A stretch of 45,689 bases of DNA from Mediterraneibacter catenae (lineage in GTDB: Bacteria > Bacillota > Clostridia > Lachnospirales > Lachnospiraceae), in assembly GCF_008691045.1 (NCBI RefSeq), contig NZ_VMSO01000020.1, positions 1 through 45,689 of the forward strand, given 5' to 3'. Shown here in pieces: positions 25,813 to 34,280 of the stretch. Made by a program: the position numbers and the translations under genes. The notes under the pieces are model-generated. The model saw nothing but the letters and a program-made list of their open reading frames with translations, did not search any database and was not told the origin of the DNA. How positions within the stretch are numbered: the first letter of the stretch is position 1; each line of letters starts with the position of its first letter.

Positions 25813-27114
25813 TTAGTTGCCCATCTCGAAATTCAGCTGATCTTCAGCTTCCTGAAGAGCTTCCATCGTATCTGCGCCGTTTATGATATTTACAATCGCT
25901 GTTCCGACGTAGTTACGTGCTGAATAGTGGTAATCGCTCTGCTCAACGATCTGTACGTGTGTTCCCATCTCAACGATGTCAGCATAGATCGGCTGATTGT
26001 TGAAGTACTCAACGCCCTCGTTGTATACATCCGTCTCACCTGCCGGTGCGTATGTAGAAATAACACCGCCATCTTTCAGAGCGTTGTCATATGTAACTGT
26101 GCTGCCGCCGAATGTGTGTGCAAGGAAGTCCTTTGCAAGGTCAACATTAGAGCAGTTGGATGTGATGTACAGTGAGGAGCCACCGTTACTTGCATATCCT
26201 TCTTCACCGGAAAGTGTCGGCATTGTTGTGATCTCCCATTTACCGCTGTTAGCATCAACCTTCTCAATTGTCGGGATGATCCAGTTACCATTCATAACAC
26301 CAGCAACCTGATCGCCCTGGATTGCTTTGTCTGTGTAGTCAGACCAGCTGTTCGGCATAAGAAGTGTGCCGTCTTTTGCCATCTGAACCAGTTTTTCTAC
26401 GATCGTTACAAGAGTTTCATTCTCTGTGATGTACGGCTTGCCATCCTTAAACTGGGATACGCCCTCAGCCTGCATCATCATGTACGGAAGGTCATTTCCG
26501 TCACTGTTCATGCAGAGAAGAGCTTTACCTGTCTTGTCATAAACAGCTTTACCGATCTCCATGAACTCGTCCCATGTACAGCCTGTCAGGTCGTCGATCG
26601 TGTATCCTGCCTCTGCCAGAAGATCTGTACGGTATGCGCAGACAACTGTACCGTTGTCTACCGGCACTCCGTAATGCTCGCCGTCGATCGTGGAGTAGTC
26701 AAGTTTCTCAGCTGCGAAGTCATCCCAGTTGATGTCGATGTCTCCGAGCGGTGTCCATGCATCCGGATAGTCAGCCACATATCTCTGGATGTAGTGATCC
26801 TGGAACAGCACCATATCCGGAAGGTTGCTGTAGTCGCCTGCTGATGCAGCTGTCGTAACCGCTGTCTCAACATCCTGTGATGCTGCCTGCTCAAGGATTT
26901 CAAGCTCGAAATCCGGATTCACATTCTCTTTGTAGTCAGCTGCCGCTGCTTCCAGAGCCGGAATGTTGAACGCTGGGTCCCATGCAAACACTGTCAGCTT
27001 GTTTCCGCCGCCTTCTTGTTCTGCCTGGTCGCCCTCGTCAGAGCCGCCTCCGCAGGCAGCAAGTGAAAATGCCATCACGCCTGCAAGCAAAATTGAAAGT
27101 ACTCTTTTTTTCAT
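25813..27114 (-). CDS. Sugar ABC transporter substrate-binding lipoprotein
   Basis: This is a 433-aa lipoprotein of the MalE-like family 1. The signal peptide ends in FSLAACGG with lipidated Cys21, followed by a Gly/Asp/Glu-rich linker. The mature domain starts KLTVFAWDPAFN. The length is typical of lactose or galactoside CUT1 binding proteins. It is the first gene of the importer operon. AGGAGG with a 7-nt spacer precedes the ATG. The ligand is inferred to be a beta-galactoside from the neighbouring lacZ and GH42 genes. Confidence 0.92.
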   Translation of the reverse strand: MKKRVLSILLAGVMAFSLAACGGGSDEGDQAEQEGGGNKLTVFAWDPAFNIPALEAAAADYKENVNPDFELEILEQAASQDVETAVTTAASAGDYSNLPDMVLFQDHYIQRYVADYPDAWTPLGDIDINWDDFAAEKLDYSTIDGEHYGVPVDNGTVVCAYRTDLLAEAGYTIDDLTGCTWDEFMEIGKAVYDKTGKALLCMNSDGNDLPYMMMQAEGVSQFKDGKPYITENETLVTIVEKLVQMAKDGTLLMPNSWSDYTDKAIQGDQVAGVMNGNWIIPTIEKVDANSGKWEITTMPTLSGEEGYASNGGSSLYITSNCSNVDLAKDFLAHTFGGSTVTYDNALKDGGVISTYAPAGETDVYNEGVEYFNNQPIYADIVEMGTHVQIVEQSDYHYSARNYVGTAIVNIINGADTMEALQEAEDQLNFEMGN

Positions 27115-27172
27115 ATACTTACCTCCTTTGTGTCCCGCTTATCTTGTTATGTTCAGGACCTCTTATGGAGTA

Positions 27173-27178
27173 ATTATA
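27173..27178 (-). promoter_or_regulatory. -10 element of the galactoside importer operon
   Basis: A consensus TATAAT on the minus strand lies about 60 bp before the binding-protein ATG. No acceptable -35 box is found 16-18 bp upstream, which suggests an activator-dependent promoter. The rest of the 200-bp gap is AT-rich without other clear signals. Confidence 0.4.
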
Positions 27179-27313
27179 TCAAGACGTCCGCTTCAGATGT
27201 TTGCATATTCATACACATAATGTGCATTTTCAACTATTTTTATCTATTTTGCACTATTTTTAATCTTGCAGAGATTGTTTTTGTGGATTTTATCCATCTG
27301 CAGATAATATATT

Positions 27314-27826
27314 TTATGCAAAATATACTTTATCCGGGCACATTCTCTTCATCTCATGAAGCATTTCACTGTTCAGATCCAGCAAAATTTTGATTTTTCT
27401 CCCGTCCTCTACGATAATCATCGTATAATAGGGAATATCATCATTATAAGATGTATAATCATACTTTTTCAGTTTTTCCGTTCCGCCCTTCACTCTGTAT
27501 TTTGCCACACTTTCATGCCAGTTCGGCGCCACGACTTCCAATTCCTGGAGATTTAGCACATGCGCTTCCCTGCGGTGCTTTCTGCCCAGTATCACATCAA
27601 TCGAAAAATTGGTTCCTTCCAGCGTATACTCATATTCCTTCTGACTGAAAACATCATAAACAAAATAAAGTCCCACAAGAAGAAATCCCGGCAGCATAAA
27701 CCCTCTGGAAAACACGATTCCCATAAGTACGAACAGAACACCGAATATAATCATCACCGCTTTGAGCAGTCCCGTTCCTGACTTTTTTTCCCTTACAACC
27801 TGTGCCGTTAATTTTGAACTGTACAT
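27314..27826 (-). CDS. Small membrane protein, function unknown (DUF6106-like)
   Basis: This is a 170-aa protein with two adjacent hydrophobic helices at about residues 22-40 and 43-60, then a soluble C-terminal domain of mixed strands (residues 65-170). It resembles a conserved Lachnospiraceae family that I associate, without certainty, with DUF6106. It starts 4 nt after the stop of the AraC gene with GAAGGATGG as ribosome site, so the two are co-translated. No catalytic motif is visible. A link with the regulator upstream is suggested only by position. Confidence 0.65.
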   Translation of the reverse strand: MYSSKLTAQVVREKKSGTGLLKAVMIIFGVLFVLMGIVFSRGFMLPGFLLVGLYFVYDVFSQKEYEYTLEGTNFSIDVILGRKHRREAHVLNLQELEVVAPNWHESVAKYRVKGGTEKLKKYDYTSYNDDIPYYTMIIVEDGRKIKILLDLNSEMLHEMKRMCPDKVYFA

Positions 27827-27830
27827 ATTT

Positions 27831-28781
27831 CTACCATCCTTCCTCCGAGTGTATCTGAAATCTCAGTATCTGCTGTTCATAATTCTCAGGACGTTTCCGC
27901 CATTCAGCCGGAGAGACCCCCGTAATATGCCGGAAATTCCGGTTAAAAGTAGAGCTGACAGTAAACCCGCACTTTGCTGCTATCATCGCCACAGGCTCGT
28001 CTGTCTTCTTCAGATACTCGCAGGCTGCCTGTATCCTGACCACATTGATATACTCCAGAGGACTCATATTCATATACGAGGAAAACATTCTCCTGAACTG
28101 AGTCTCACTGATATGCGCCCACTTTGCAATGTCGCTTATTTTGAGCGCTTCTCCGTAGTGTTCGCTGATATAATCTATAATACGGAGAAAAAGGTTATCG
28201 GATTTTAGTTTCATCCCTGTTCTGGTATTCTGACTGTATGTCTCGCTGTTCTCTCCGTTTCGCCGCGCCACCTCGGTGAGAAAGGCCAGCATAAGCCCTT
28301 CCGCTTCCTGCTGACAGTACATCTCACCGCTGCGGATAATATTCATAATCGCTTTGATAAGATCTGCCAGATGCGGATACTTGCTGCTTTCCGCAAAGAT
28401 AGCCCGACTGTTGATCCTGCGCGCCATCTGCTCCGCACATCCCGGTATTCCCGCAACCATTTTCTCCAGTAACTTCTCCACATCCACAAACAGATATTCC
28501 CAGCTGCTGAGCTTTCCCGGCATACTGTTCGTCGTATGCAGGTAATTTTTCGGAATTACAGTAAACATTCCCCCATGATAGCTGATTTCCTTCTCCCCAA
28601 GAGTCATATAACCGCTGCCTTCATAACAGTAACCGATCTCAAGATAATTATGAAAATGAAGATAATCAATATCCCGCCCATACTGCTGTCTCCATTTTTC
28701 TCCCAGCAGAGCGAACAGCACACGGTTTTCCGGCATCTGATAATAGCGGAATTCCGCCACCTGTTTCTTCTTCCTGGCCAT
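27831..28781 (-). CDS. AraC-family transcriptional regulator
   Basis: This is a 316-aa regulator with an N-terminal cupin domain (HFHNYLEIGYCYEGSGYMTLG, with the typical HxH) and a C-terminal AraC double helix-turn-helix (about residues 205-305). Examples are ISDIAKWAHISETQFRRMF and CGFTVSSTFNRNFRHITGVSPAEWR. The start at 28781 is chosen over 28829 because AGGAGG lies 7 nt upstream. It has a good promoter at 28832-28860 and is coupled to the small membrane protein gene. The target and effector are unknown. Confidence 0.88.
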   Translation of the reverse strand: MARKKKQVAEFRYYQMPENRVLFALLGEKWRQQYGRDIDYLHFHNYLEIGYCYEGSGYMTLGEKEISYHGGMFTVIPKNYLHTTNSMPGKLSSWEYLFVDVEKLLEKMVAGIPGCAEQMARRINSRAIFAESSKYPHLADLIKAIMNIIRSGEMYCQQEAEGLMLAFLTEVARRNGENSETYSQNTRTGMKLKSDNLFLRIIDYISEHYGEALKISDIAKWAHISETQFRRMFSSYMNMSPLEYINVVRIQAACEYLKKTDEPVAMIAAKCGFTVSSTFNRNFRHITGVSPAEWRKRPENYEQQILRFQIHSEEGW

Positions 28782-28831
28782 ATCGTTCCTCCTTCCACAG
28801 TCTGCTGTACATCCTCCACCCTCTGTCATTT

Positions 28832-28860
28832 ATCATATGTGAAAACCTCTCCCCAGTCAA
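28832..28860 (-). promoter_or_regulatory. Promoter of the AraC-membrane protein operon
   Basis: TTGACT (28855-28860) and TATGAT (28832-28837) on the minus strand are 17 bp apart, about 50 bp before the araC start. It begins only a few bases beyond the T-run of the glnN terminator, so the unit is tightly insulated. Confidence 0.65.
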
Positions 28861-28864
28861 TCGC

Positions 28865-28915
28865 AAAAAAATCCCGGCGGGGAAAGAGAGAGAGGTGTAT
28901 CTTTCCCTGCCGGGA
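28865..28915 (-). terminator. Terminator of glutamine synthetase III gene
   Basis: On the minus strand, arms at 28900-28915 and 28872-28887 form a 16-bp stem of the type TCCCGGC-GGGAAAGA with one G-U pair, followed by seven Ts. This is a strong intrinsic terminator about 70 nt after the glnN stop. Confidence 0.92.
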
Positions 28916-28984
28916 GACAGGTATCTGTATTAAACTGTGTTTTCAGGCCGTTTCACTGCCCATTTCTTCATTTCTTCTATCGAT

Positions 28985-31099
28985 CTATACTTCAAAGATC
29001 AGGTCGCCGTAGGACGGCATCGGCCATGCTTCTTTGTCTACGATCATCTCCAGCTTATCAACCGGCGCACGCAGCGCTTCCATAGCCGGGAACACATCCG
29101 AATGATAGAAGTTCGCCTGCACGGCGCCTTCTTCTTTTGCAGCAGCCTCATCCGTGACTTTGACCAGTGCATCGAGAGCTTTCTTGGTTTCTCCCATAAG
29201 AGCAGTTACTTCATTAAGCACTTCATTCTGTACAGACGCATCTGCTCCTGCTGCCGTCACTGCATTGACAGTGTCGGCAAGTGTCTTTGTATATTTGATG
29301 AACGCCGGCATAAACTGTTTGCTTGCCATGTCGATCATCGTGCGTGCCTCGATATTGATCGCTTTCGCATATGTCTCGTACTGGATCTCCGCACGGGATT
29401 CCAGCTCGGCTTTTGTGAACACGCCGAATCTCTCGAAGAGATCTACCGCTGTATCTGTCACCATAGCCGGAATTGCCTCTACCATGGAGCGGATGTTCGG
29501 CAGGCCTCTTTTCTCAGCCTCCTCTACCCACGCTTCAGAATAACCGTCGCCATTGAAGACGATTCTCTGGTTCTCTGTTGCATATTTCTTGATCAGATCA
29601 TGTACCGCCAGATCAAAATCATCTGCTTTCTCAAGTACATCGCATGCATCCGCGAACGCCTCTGCAACGATCGTATTGAGCACAATGTTCGGAGAAGCAA
29701 TGGAATCACGGGATCCGACCATACGGAACTCGAATTTGTTTCCTGTAAACGCGAACGGTGATGTACGGTTTCTGTCTGTTGCATCTTTGGACAGTTCCGG
29801 AAGTGTGCGGACTCCGGTTTCGAGTTTGCCGCCCTTCAGGCTGTGAGTAGCTTCTCCTGTGCTGATAAGCTGGTCAAGCACATCCTCAAGCTGTTCGCCA
29901 AGGAAAACGGAAATGATAGCCGGCGGTGCCTCGTTGGCTCCCAGTCTGTGGTCATTTCCCGGATCTGCCGCAGATTCCCTCAGGAGATCTGCATGCATGT
30001 TCACTGCTCTTAAGATACATGTCAGCACGAGCAGGAACTGTGTATTCTCATGAGGCGTCTTGCCCGGATCGAGCATATTGATGCCGTCATCCGTTGTGAT
30101 AGACCAGTTGTTGTGCTTTCCGGAACCATTGACGCCCGCGAACGGTTTCTCATGGAGAAGGCATTTGAGTCCGTGCTGGCATGCAACCCTCTTCAAGGTC
30201 TGCATTACAATCTGGTTGTGGTCTACCGCAATGTTCGCCTCTGCGTAGATCGGAGCCAGCTCGTGCTGTGCAGGAGCCACTTCATTGTGCTGTGTCTTTG
30301 CCGTAACTCCGACTTTCCACAGCTCTTCATTTACATCTTTCATAAATGCGGCGATCCTCTGGCGGATCGTTCCAAAGTAGTGATCGTCAAGCTCCTGGCC
30401 TTTCGGCGGCATTGCTCCGAAGAGTGTACGTCCTGTATAAATCAGGTCTTTCCTCTGCTCGAACTTCTCTGCATCTACAAGGAAATACTCCTGCTCCGGA
30501 CCTACGGACGGAGTCACTTTCCTGGATGTTGTATTGCCAAACAGTCTTAACAGACGCAGCGCCTGTTTGTTGATCGCTTCCATAGAACGAAGGAGCGGTG
30601 TCTTCTGATCCAGTGCTTCTCCTGTGTAGGAGCAGAATGCTGTCGGGATGCAGAGTGTCGCTCCCGCCGCGTCCTGTCTCACAAACGCCGGTGATGTACA
30701 ATCCCATGCTGTATAACCTCTCGCCTCAAATGTGGCTCTCAAGCCTCCTGACGGAAATGAAGAAGCATCCGGCTCGCCTTTGATCAGCTCTTTACCGGAG
30801 AAACTCATCAGCACCTTTCCGCTCGGCAGCGGCGCAGAGATAAAGGAGTCATGTTTCTCTGCCGTAACACCCGTCAGCGGCAGGAACCAGTGTGTATAGT
30901 GTGTCGCGCCTTTCTCGATTGCCCACTCTTTCATCTCATGCGCGATAACGTCGGCAGTCTCGAGATCCAGCTCTTTTCCTTCTTCAATCGTCTTTTTCAG
31001 ATTCTTGTATACCTTTTTCGGAAGACGCTCCTGCATCACAGTATCGTTGAAAACATTTTCTCCGAAGATTTCAGCTACATTGATCTTTTCTGTGCTCAT
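28985..31099 (-). CDS. glnN: Glutamine synthetase type III
   Basis: This enzyme makes glutamine from glutamate, ammonia and ATP. The 704-aa length is typical of GSIII. Conserved blocks include [62 protein letters not shown] and the [11 protein letters not shown] metal-binding block. The start is set by AAGGAAGGG 7 nt upstream. It is transcribed alone from a promoter at 31258-31286. That promoter is followed within about 50 nt by a perfect intrinsic terminator, which suggests premature termination control responding to nitrogen status. The regulator is unidentified. Confidence 0.96.
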   Translation of the reverse strand: MSTEKINVAEIFGENVFNDTVMQERLPKKVYKNLKKTIEEGKELDLETADVIAHEMKEWAIEKGATHYTHWFLPLTGVTAEKHDSFISAPLPSGKVLMSFSGKELIKGEPDASSFPSGGLRATFEARGYTAWDCTSPAFVRQDAAGATLCIPTAFCSYTGEALDQKTPLLRSMEAINKQALRLLRLFGNTTSRKVTPSVGPEQEYFLVDAEKFEQRKDLIYTGRTLFGAMPPKGQELDDHYFGTIRQRIAAFMKDVNEELWKVGVTAKTQHNEVAPAQHELAPIYAEANIAVDHNQIVMQTLKRVACQHGLKCLLHEKPFAGVNGSGKHNNWSITTDDGINMLDPGKTPHENTQFLLVLTCILRAVNMHADLLRESAADPGNDHRLGANEAPPAIISVFLGEQLEDVLDQLISTGEATHSLKGGKLETGVRTLPELSKDATDRNRTSPFAFTGNKFEFRMVGSRDSIASPNIVLNTIVAEAFADACDVLEKADDFDLAVHDLIKKYATENQRIVFNGDGYSEAWVEEAEKRGLPNIRSMVEAIPAMVTDTAVDLFERFGVFTKAELESRAEIQYETYAKAINIEARTMIDMASKQFMPAFIKYTKTLADTVNAVTAAGADASVQNEVLNEVTALMGETKKALDALVKVTDEAAAKEEGAVQANFYHSDVFPAMEALRAPVDKLEMIVDKEAWPMPSYGDLIFEV

Positions 31100-31143
31100 A
31101 TTTGATCCCTTCCTTTTTGTTGTAACAGTTCAGCTTTGCGAAT

Positions 31144-31180
31144 GGCGCTGCCTGAACTGTCCTCTTATAGTGTTCCGCAG
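31144..31180 (-). promoter_or_regulatory. Leader region with inverted repeat before glnN
   Basis: Between the leader terminator and the glnN start codon, the minus strand holds ACAGTTCAG paired with CTGAACTGT across an 18-nt loop (roughly 31123-31160), and a GGAACC-rich stretch between 31170 and 31200. These could form alternative structures in the leader. No known riboswitch consensus was recognised. Confidence 0.35.
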
Positions 31181-31202
31181 GTTCCGAAGTGAGGTTCCTA
31201 CG

Positions 31203-31238
31203 AAAAAAGGGCACTCCAAGCTATCTTGGAACGCCCTT
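31203..31238 (-). terminator. Intrinsic terminator in the glnN leader
   Basis: The stem AAGGGC-TCCAAG / CTTGGA-GCCCTT is perfectly paired apart from a 2-nt internal loop (AC opposite AC), with a 4-nt CTAT loop. On the minus strand it is followed by TTTTTT. It begins about 13 nt after the likely transcription start, so it acts as a leader attenuator rather than as the end of the aldolase gene. Confidence 0.85.
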
Positions 31239-31257
31239 GTTCTTGTCTACGTGTGAC

Positions 31258-31286
31258 AGTATAACTCAATCACTCCAAAAAGGCAA
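31258..31286 (-). promoter_or_regulatory. Promoter of glnN
   Basis: On the minus strand TTGCCT (31281-31286) and TATACT (31258-31263) are spaced 17 bp apart. The predicted start near 31251 lies just upstream of the leader terminator. A further TTGACA at 31292-31297 is too far (31 bp) to pair with this -10. Confidence 0.55.
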
Positions 31287-31329
31287 GTGAAATTTGTCAA
31301 AAAATTCTTCTGGTTTAACTGAAAAATTT

Positions 31330-32193
31330 TCAGGCTTTTCCTACAGAGCCGAATAACTCCATTTTCTCTTTCACTTTAGCCATGATTGCTTCTGCACCCG
31401 GTTTCAGGAGTTTACGCGGATCAAATCCTTTGCCCTGTTTGTCTTTTCCAGCCTCGATGTACTCGCGTGTTGCTTCAGCAAATACGATCTGGCACTCTGT
31501 ATTAACGTTGATCTTAGCTACACCAAGATCGATCGCTTTCTTGATCATATCATCCGGGATACCTGTACCGCCGTGAAGTACGAGCGGCATATCGCCTGTC
31601 TTCTGCTGGATCGCATCCAGAGTCTCAAAGCTTAATCCTTCCCAGTTGTCCGGATATACGCCGTGGATGTTTCCGATACCTGCTGCCAGGAAATCGATGC
31701 CGAGATCTGCGATCATCTTGCACTCGTCCGGATCAGCGCACTCGCCCTTGCCGACAACGCCGTCTTCCTCGCCGCCGATTGCTCCGACCTCTGCCTCGAG
31801 AGACATGCCGTGCTCGTGTGCGATCTTAACAAGCTCTGTTGTCTTAGCTACGTTCTCATCGATCGGATAGTGTGATCCGTCGAACATGATAGAGGAGAAT
31901 CCTGCCTCTACACATTTCAGGCATCCGTCATAGCTGCCGTGATCCAGGTGCAGTGCAACCGGAACAGTGATGTTCAGCTCTTCGAGCATTCCGTTTACCA
32001 TACCTACAACTGTCTTGTAGCCTGCCATATATTTTCCTGCGCCCTCAGATACACCGAGGATAACCGGTGAATTGCACTCCTGCGCTGTTAAAAGGATCGC
32101 TTTTGTCCACTCAAGATTGTTGATGTTGAACTGGCCTACTGCGTAGTGACCTGCTTTTGCTTTCTGAAGCATTTCTGTTGCTGATACTAACAT
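31330..32193 (-). CDS. fba: Fructose-bisphosphate aldolase, class II
   Basis: This zinc enzyme cleaves fructose-1,6-bisphosphate to DHAP and glyceraldehyde-3-phosphate in glycolysis. The 287-aa protein has the zinc-binding HLDHGSYDG block (His85 region), FDGSHYPIDEN, the VLHGGTGIPDD loop with another zinc ligand, and the phosphate-binding KINVNTECQ. GGAGGAG precedes the ATG. It has its own promoter at 32279-32307. GatY/KbaY-type tagatose-bisphosphate aldolases are related, but the sequence and isolated position favour the glycolytic enzyme. Confidence 0.93.
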   Translation of the reverse strand: MLVSATEMLQKAKAGHYAVGQFNINNLEWTKAILLTAQECNSPVILGVSEGAGKYMAGYKTVVGMVNGMLEELNITVPVALHLDHGSYDGCLKCVEAGFSSIMFDGSHYPIDENVAKTTELVKIAHEHGMSLEAEVGAIGGEEDGVVGKGECADPDECKMIADLGIDFLAAGIGNIHGVYPDNWEGLSFETLDAIQQKTGDMPLVLHGGTGIPDDMIKKAIDLGVAKINVNTECQIVFAEATREYIEAGKDKQGKGFDPRKLLKPGAEAIMAKVKEKMELFGSVGKA

Positions 32194-32278
32194 TTTTCTT
32201 CTCCTCCAATTCTAACTCCCTGCAGCGCCGGTAATGTGGCGGCCGCCGGGATTTGTCTGGTTTTATAAATCCTTTTCT

Positions 32279-32307
32279 ATTATAGCGTAACAGAGTGAAA
32301 AATACAA
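32279..32307 (-). promoter_or_regulatory. Promoter of fba
   Basis: Consensus TATAAT (32279-32284) with TTGTAT (32302-32307) at 17-bp spacing on the minus strand. It gives an untranslated leader of about 80 nt with a GC-rich CCCGGCGGCCGCC stretch. Confidence 0.65.
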
Positions 32308-32411
32308 TCACCTTTTCACTCCGTACAGGATATCGACAGGTGTTTTACTTTAACATCCGGAACTGTTTCATCTGTTCACGTTCCATGTACTTGAGTCGTT
32401 CTTTTACTGCA

Positions 32412-32948
32412 TTATTTTCGGCATTCAACATTTGTATAGGCCTGCGCTGCCGTTATCACCCGTTCTTCGGTAATACAGCTTCTAAGAACCGTCAATGCGG
32501 CTTCATGCTCTTCTTCCCCTGATGTGGAACCGCAGAGATCCTCTATCACCGCGCAGTCAACGAGATCATTATAGCAGTCAAGGACGCTGTTCAGGACACA
32601 GCATCCTGTATTCACACCGGCAAAATATATCTTCTCAATCTCATTCTCCCGCACAAATGCTTTCATCTCTTCGTTCCAGCAGCTGTACTTATCTTTGTCA
32701 AATACTTTTGCCATGCATCCGCGGAGTGCAGGCACGACCTCTGCTTCCTTCGTTCCCGCCATACAACTTTTCCAACCCTCGAACATATAGCATGCCGTAT
32801 GCTCATGATTTACATAGCGCGTTCCCGCTGTAAGCACGGAATCCCCGATTTTAGCTTGAAAATCGAGGATTTTGGGGATAAGGTCTTCTGTGAAATTGTT
32901 AATAAATCCATTCTGCATGTCTATGATCAAGAAAAGTATATTAGCCAT
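32412..32948 (-). CDS. Isochorismatase-family cysteine hydrolase
   Basis: This is a 178-aa cytoplasmic hydrolase of the isochorismatase/nicotinamidase superfamily. The catalytic triad is visible as Asp in LFLIIDMQNGF (residue 9), Lys in MAKVFDKDKYSCW, and Cys in FAGVNTGCCVLNS. The start at 32948 is chosen because GGAGG lies 6-7 nt upstream, while a longer frame to 32996 has no ribosome site. It is monocistronic. The substrate cannot be told from sequence: nicotinamide, ureido compounds and isochorismate are all possible within the family. Confidence 0.88.
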   Translation of the reverse strand: MANILFLIIDMQNGFINNFTEDLIPKILDFQAKIGDSVLTAGTRYVNHEHTACYMFEGWKSCMAGTKEAEVVPALRGCMAKVFDKDKYSCWNEEMKAFVRENEIEKIYFAGVNTGCCVLNSVLDCYNDLVDCAVIEDLCGSTSGEEEHEAALTVLRSCITEERVITAAQAYTNVECRK

Positions 32949-33020
32949 GTTACAGCCTCCAAAAAAGTTATGATATGGAAACAGTATTTCCTGCAAATGA
33001 TGTCTTTACCCGCCGGCCGA

Positions 33021-33326
33021 TCAATTTATACTTTCCTTCTTTTTGACCTTCCGCAAATACACCGTGATCACACTTCCGAAAACACCTCCCGCAGCAATCC
33101 CTGCTGCCAGTTCTGTCTTCCAGCCATTGATCAGAGGCTTCTCCGGCAGTTCCGGATCTTCTAAAAGTATAAGATCACCTATGGGTATGATCTCCGCCAG
33201 TTCATTGTCGATCACTGTCAGTAATGCTTTTGTACACTCATAGGATGATTCCGCACTGTCCATCCTATATTGATAACAACTGCTCGATTGCTCTACTAAA
33301 AATGCCACTGTATTACCTGACAGCAC
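33021..33326 (-). pseudogene. Wzz-like chain-length determinant, C-terminal remnant
   Basis: About 100 codons resemble the end of a Wzz/YveK capsular polysaccharide co-polymerase. The motif LLEDPELPEKPLIN, followed by a hydrophobic helix (TELAAGIAAGGVFGSVITVYL) and a basic tail (RKVKKKE), matches the C-terminal membrane anchor of that family. A stop lies upstream in frame, and there is no ATG or ribosome site, so it is probably a broken gene. It may mark the boundary between the chromosome and the mobile region. A small intact membrane protein cannot be fully excluded. Confidence 0.55.
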
Positions 33327-33416
33327 ATCTATTCTAAAACTTTTACAAATGGATTCCTTTATATGAATACCATTTTAAACCGGATAAACGAAAAAAACAA
33401 GTATCATACTTTCATT

Positions 33417-34280
33417 TCACACCACCGATTCTGAACATTCCGTCTTCTTTTTCATCTTTTTATCTCTGATTTCAGGAAATTCATCGTAATACCATCTCTG
33501 GAAATCCCCAAATATCTTCTCTTCTGCCTCAGCTCTGGCTTCTGCCGCATCCTCAATCCGGTCATATCCTCCAAGATAATAGCATTTCTGCTGGAACATG
33601 ATCTGAGCAATCCATTTATCCCTTTTTTTGCTGTAATAAACGCCTTTGACTCCACTGGTGTTTGTCTTATACACTACGTCGCTGCGCAGCATTTCCAGGC
33701 AGGTCCCATTGGCATAATGCAGATTTTTCTGCGGATCCCGCTGACAGCCGCAACTTCTCGTCCATCCGTTCTGCAGATTGGACTGCCGCACATCCACTTC
33801 ATTTCCACAGTCACAGCGGCAGTGCCAGACATGGAAACCTTTTTCTTTCTTTACATAAGACAAAACCGTCAGTTTCCCGAATCGTTTCCCTATCCAGTCT
33901 TTTAATGGCGGTGTTTTTCCACAGCCGCAGCTGCTGGTATTTCCCGTAATCAGACGCCTTTTTGTCGTCTCTATGGTATTTCCACACTCACATTGGCAGA
34001 GCCATAAAGGATTCCCGTCCTTTGTTTTATTGCCGGATCTACCTTTTACCGTCAGCTTGCCAAATTGCAGCCCGGTCAAATCCTTAATGCCATCATAGGG
34101 ATTCTTTTCACAGCCGCAGCTGTAGATTACTCCCGGCTTCAACCGTCTGCTTTCTACCAGGATTTCATTTCCGCAGTCGCAGCGGCATCTCCACACAACA
34201 GCACTGCGGACTCGCTCTTCAGTTGGTTCCAATACAGTCAGTTTCCCTATCCGCAATCCGGTCAGATCCTTATACTTCAT
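33417..34280 (-). CDS. Three-repeat Cys-rich protein with C-terminal AP2 domain
   Basis: This 287-aa protein has three modules of the form GKLTVL...W-C-x-C-x-C-G-N...S-C-G-C at about residues 8-60, 70-115 and 120-175. Each has five cysteines that look like a zinc ribbon. A C-terminal AP2/ERF-type DNA-binding domain follows (NTSGVKGVYYSKKRDKWIAQI to AAEARAEAEEKIFGDF, about 210-265). Such domains occur in phage and homing-nuclease proteins, but no nuclease motif is visible. The ATG at 34280 overlaps the stop of the HPr-kinase-like gene (ATGA) with GGGAGG upstream, so it is translationally coupled to the peptide-modification operon. A role in regulating that operon or binding DNA is inferred. 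Confidence 0.8.
   Translation of the reverse strand: MKYKDLTGLRIGKLTVLEPTEERVRSAVVWRCRCDCGNEILVESRRLKPGVIYSCGCEKNPYDGIKDLTGLQFGKLTVKGRSGNKTKDGNPLWLCQCECGNTIETTKRRLITGNTSSCGCGKTPPLKDWIGKRFGKLTVLSYVKKEKGFHVWHCRCDCGNEVDVRQSNLQNGWTRSCGCQRDPQKNLHYANGTCLEMLRSDVVYKTNTSGVKGVYYSKKRDKWIAQIMFQQKCYYLGGYDRIEDAAEARAEAEEKIFGDFQRWYYDEFPEIRDKKMKKKTECSESVV

Noticed and set aside
31140..31290. T-box or glutamine riboswitch before glnN
   Set aside because: No T-box TGGNACC-type motif with a specifier domain and no glutamine-aptamer consensus could be found. Only the promoter, hairpins and terminator are supported.
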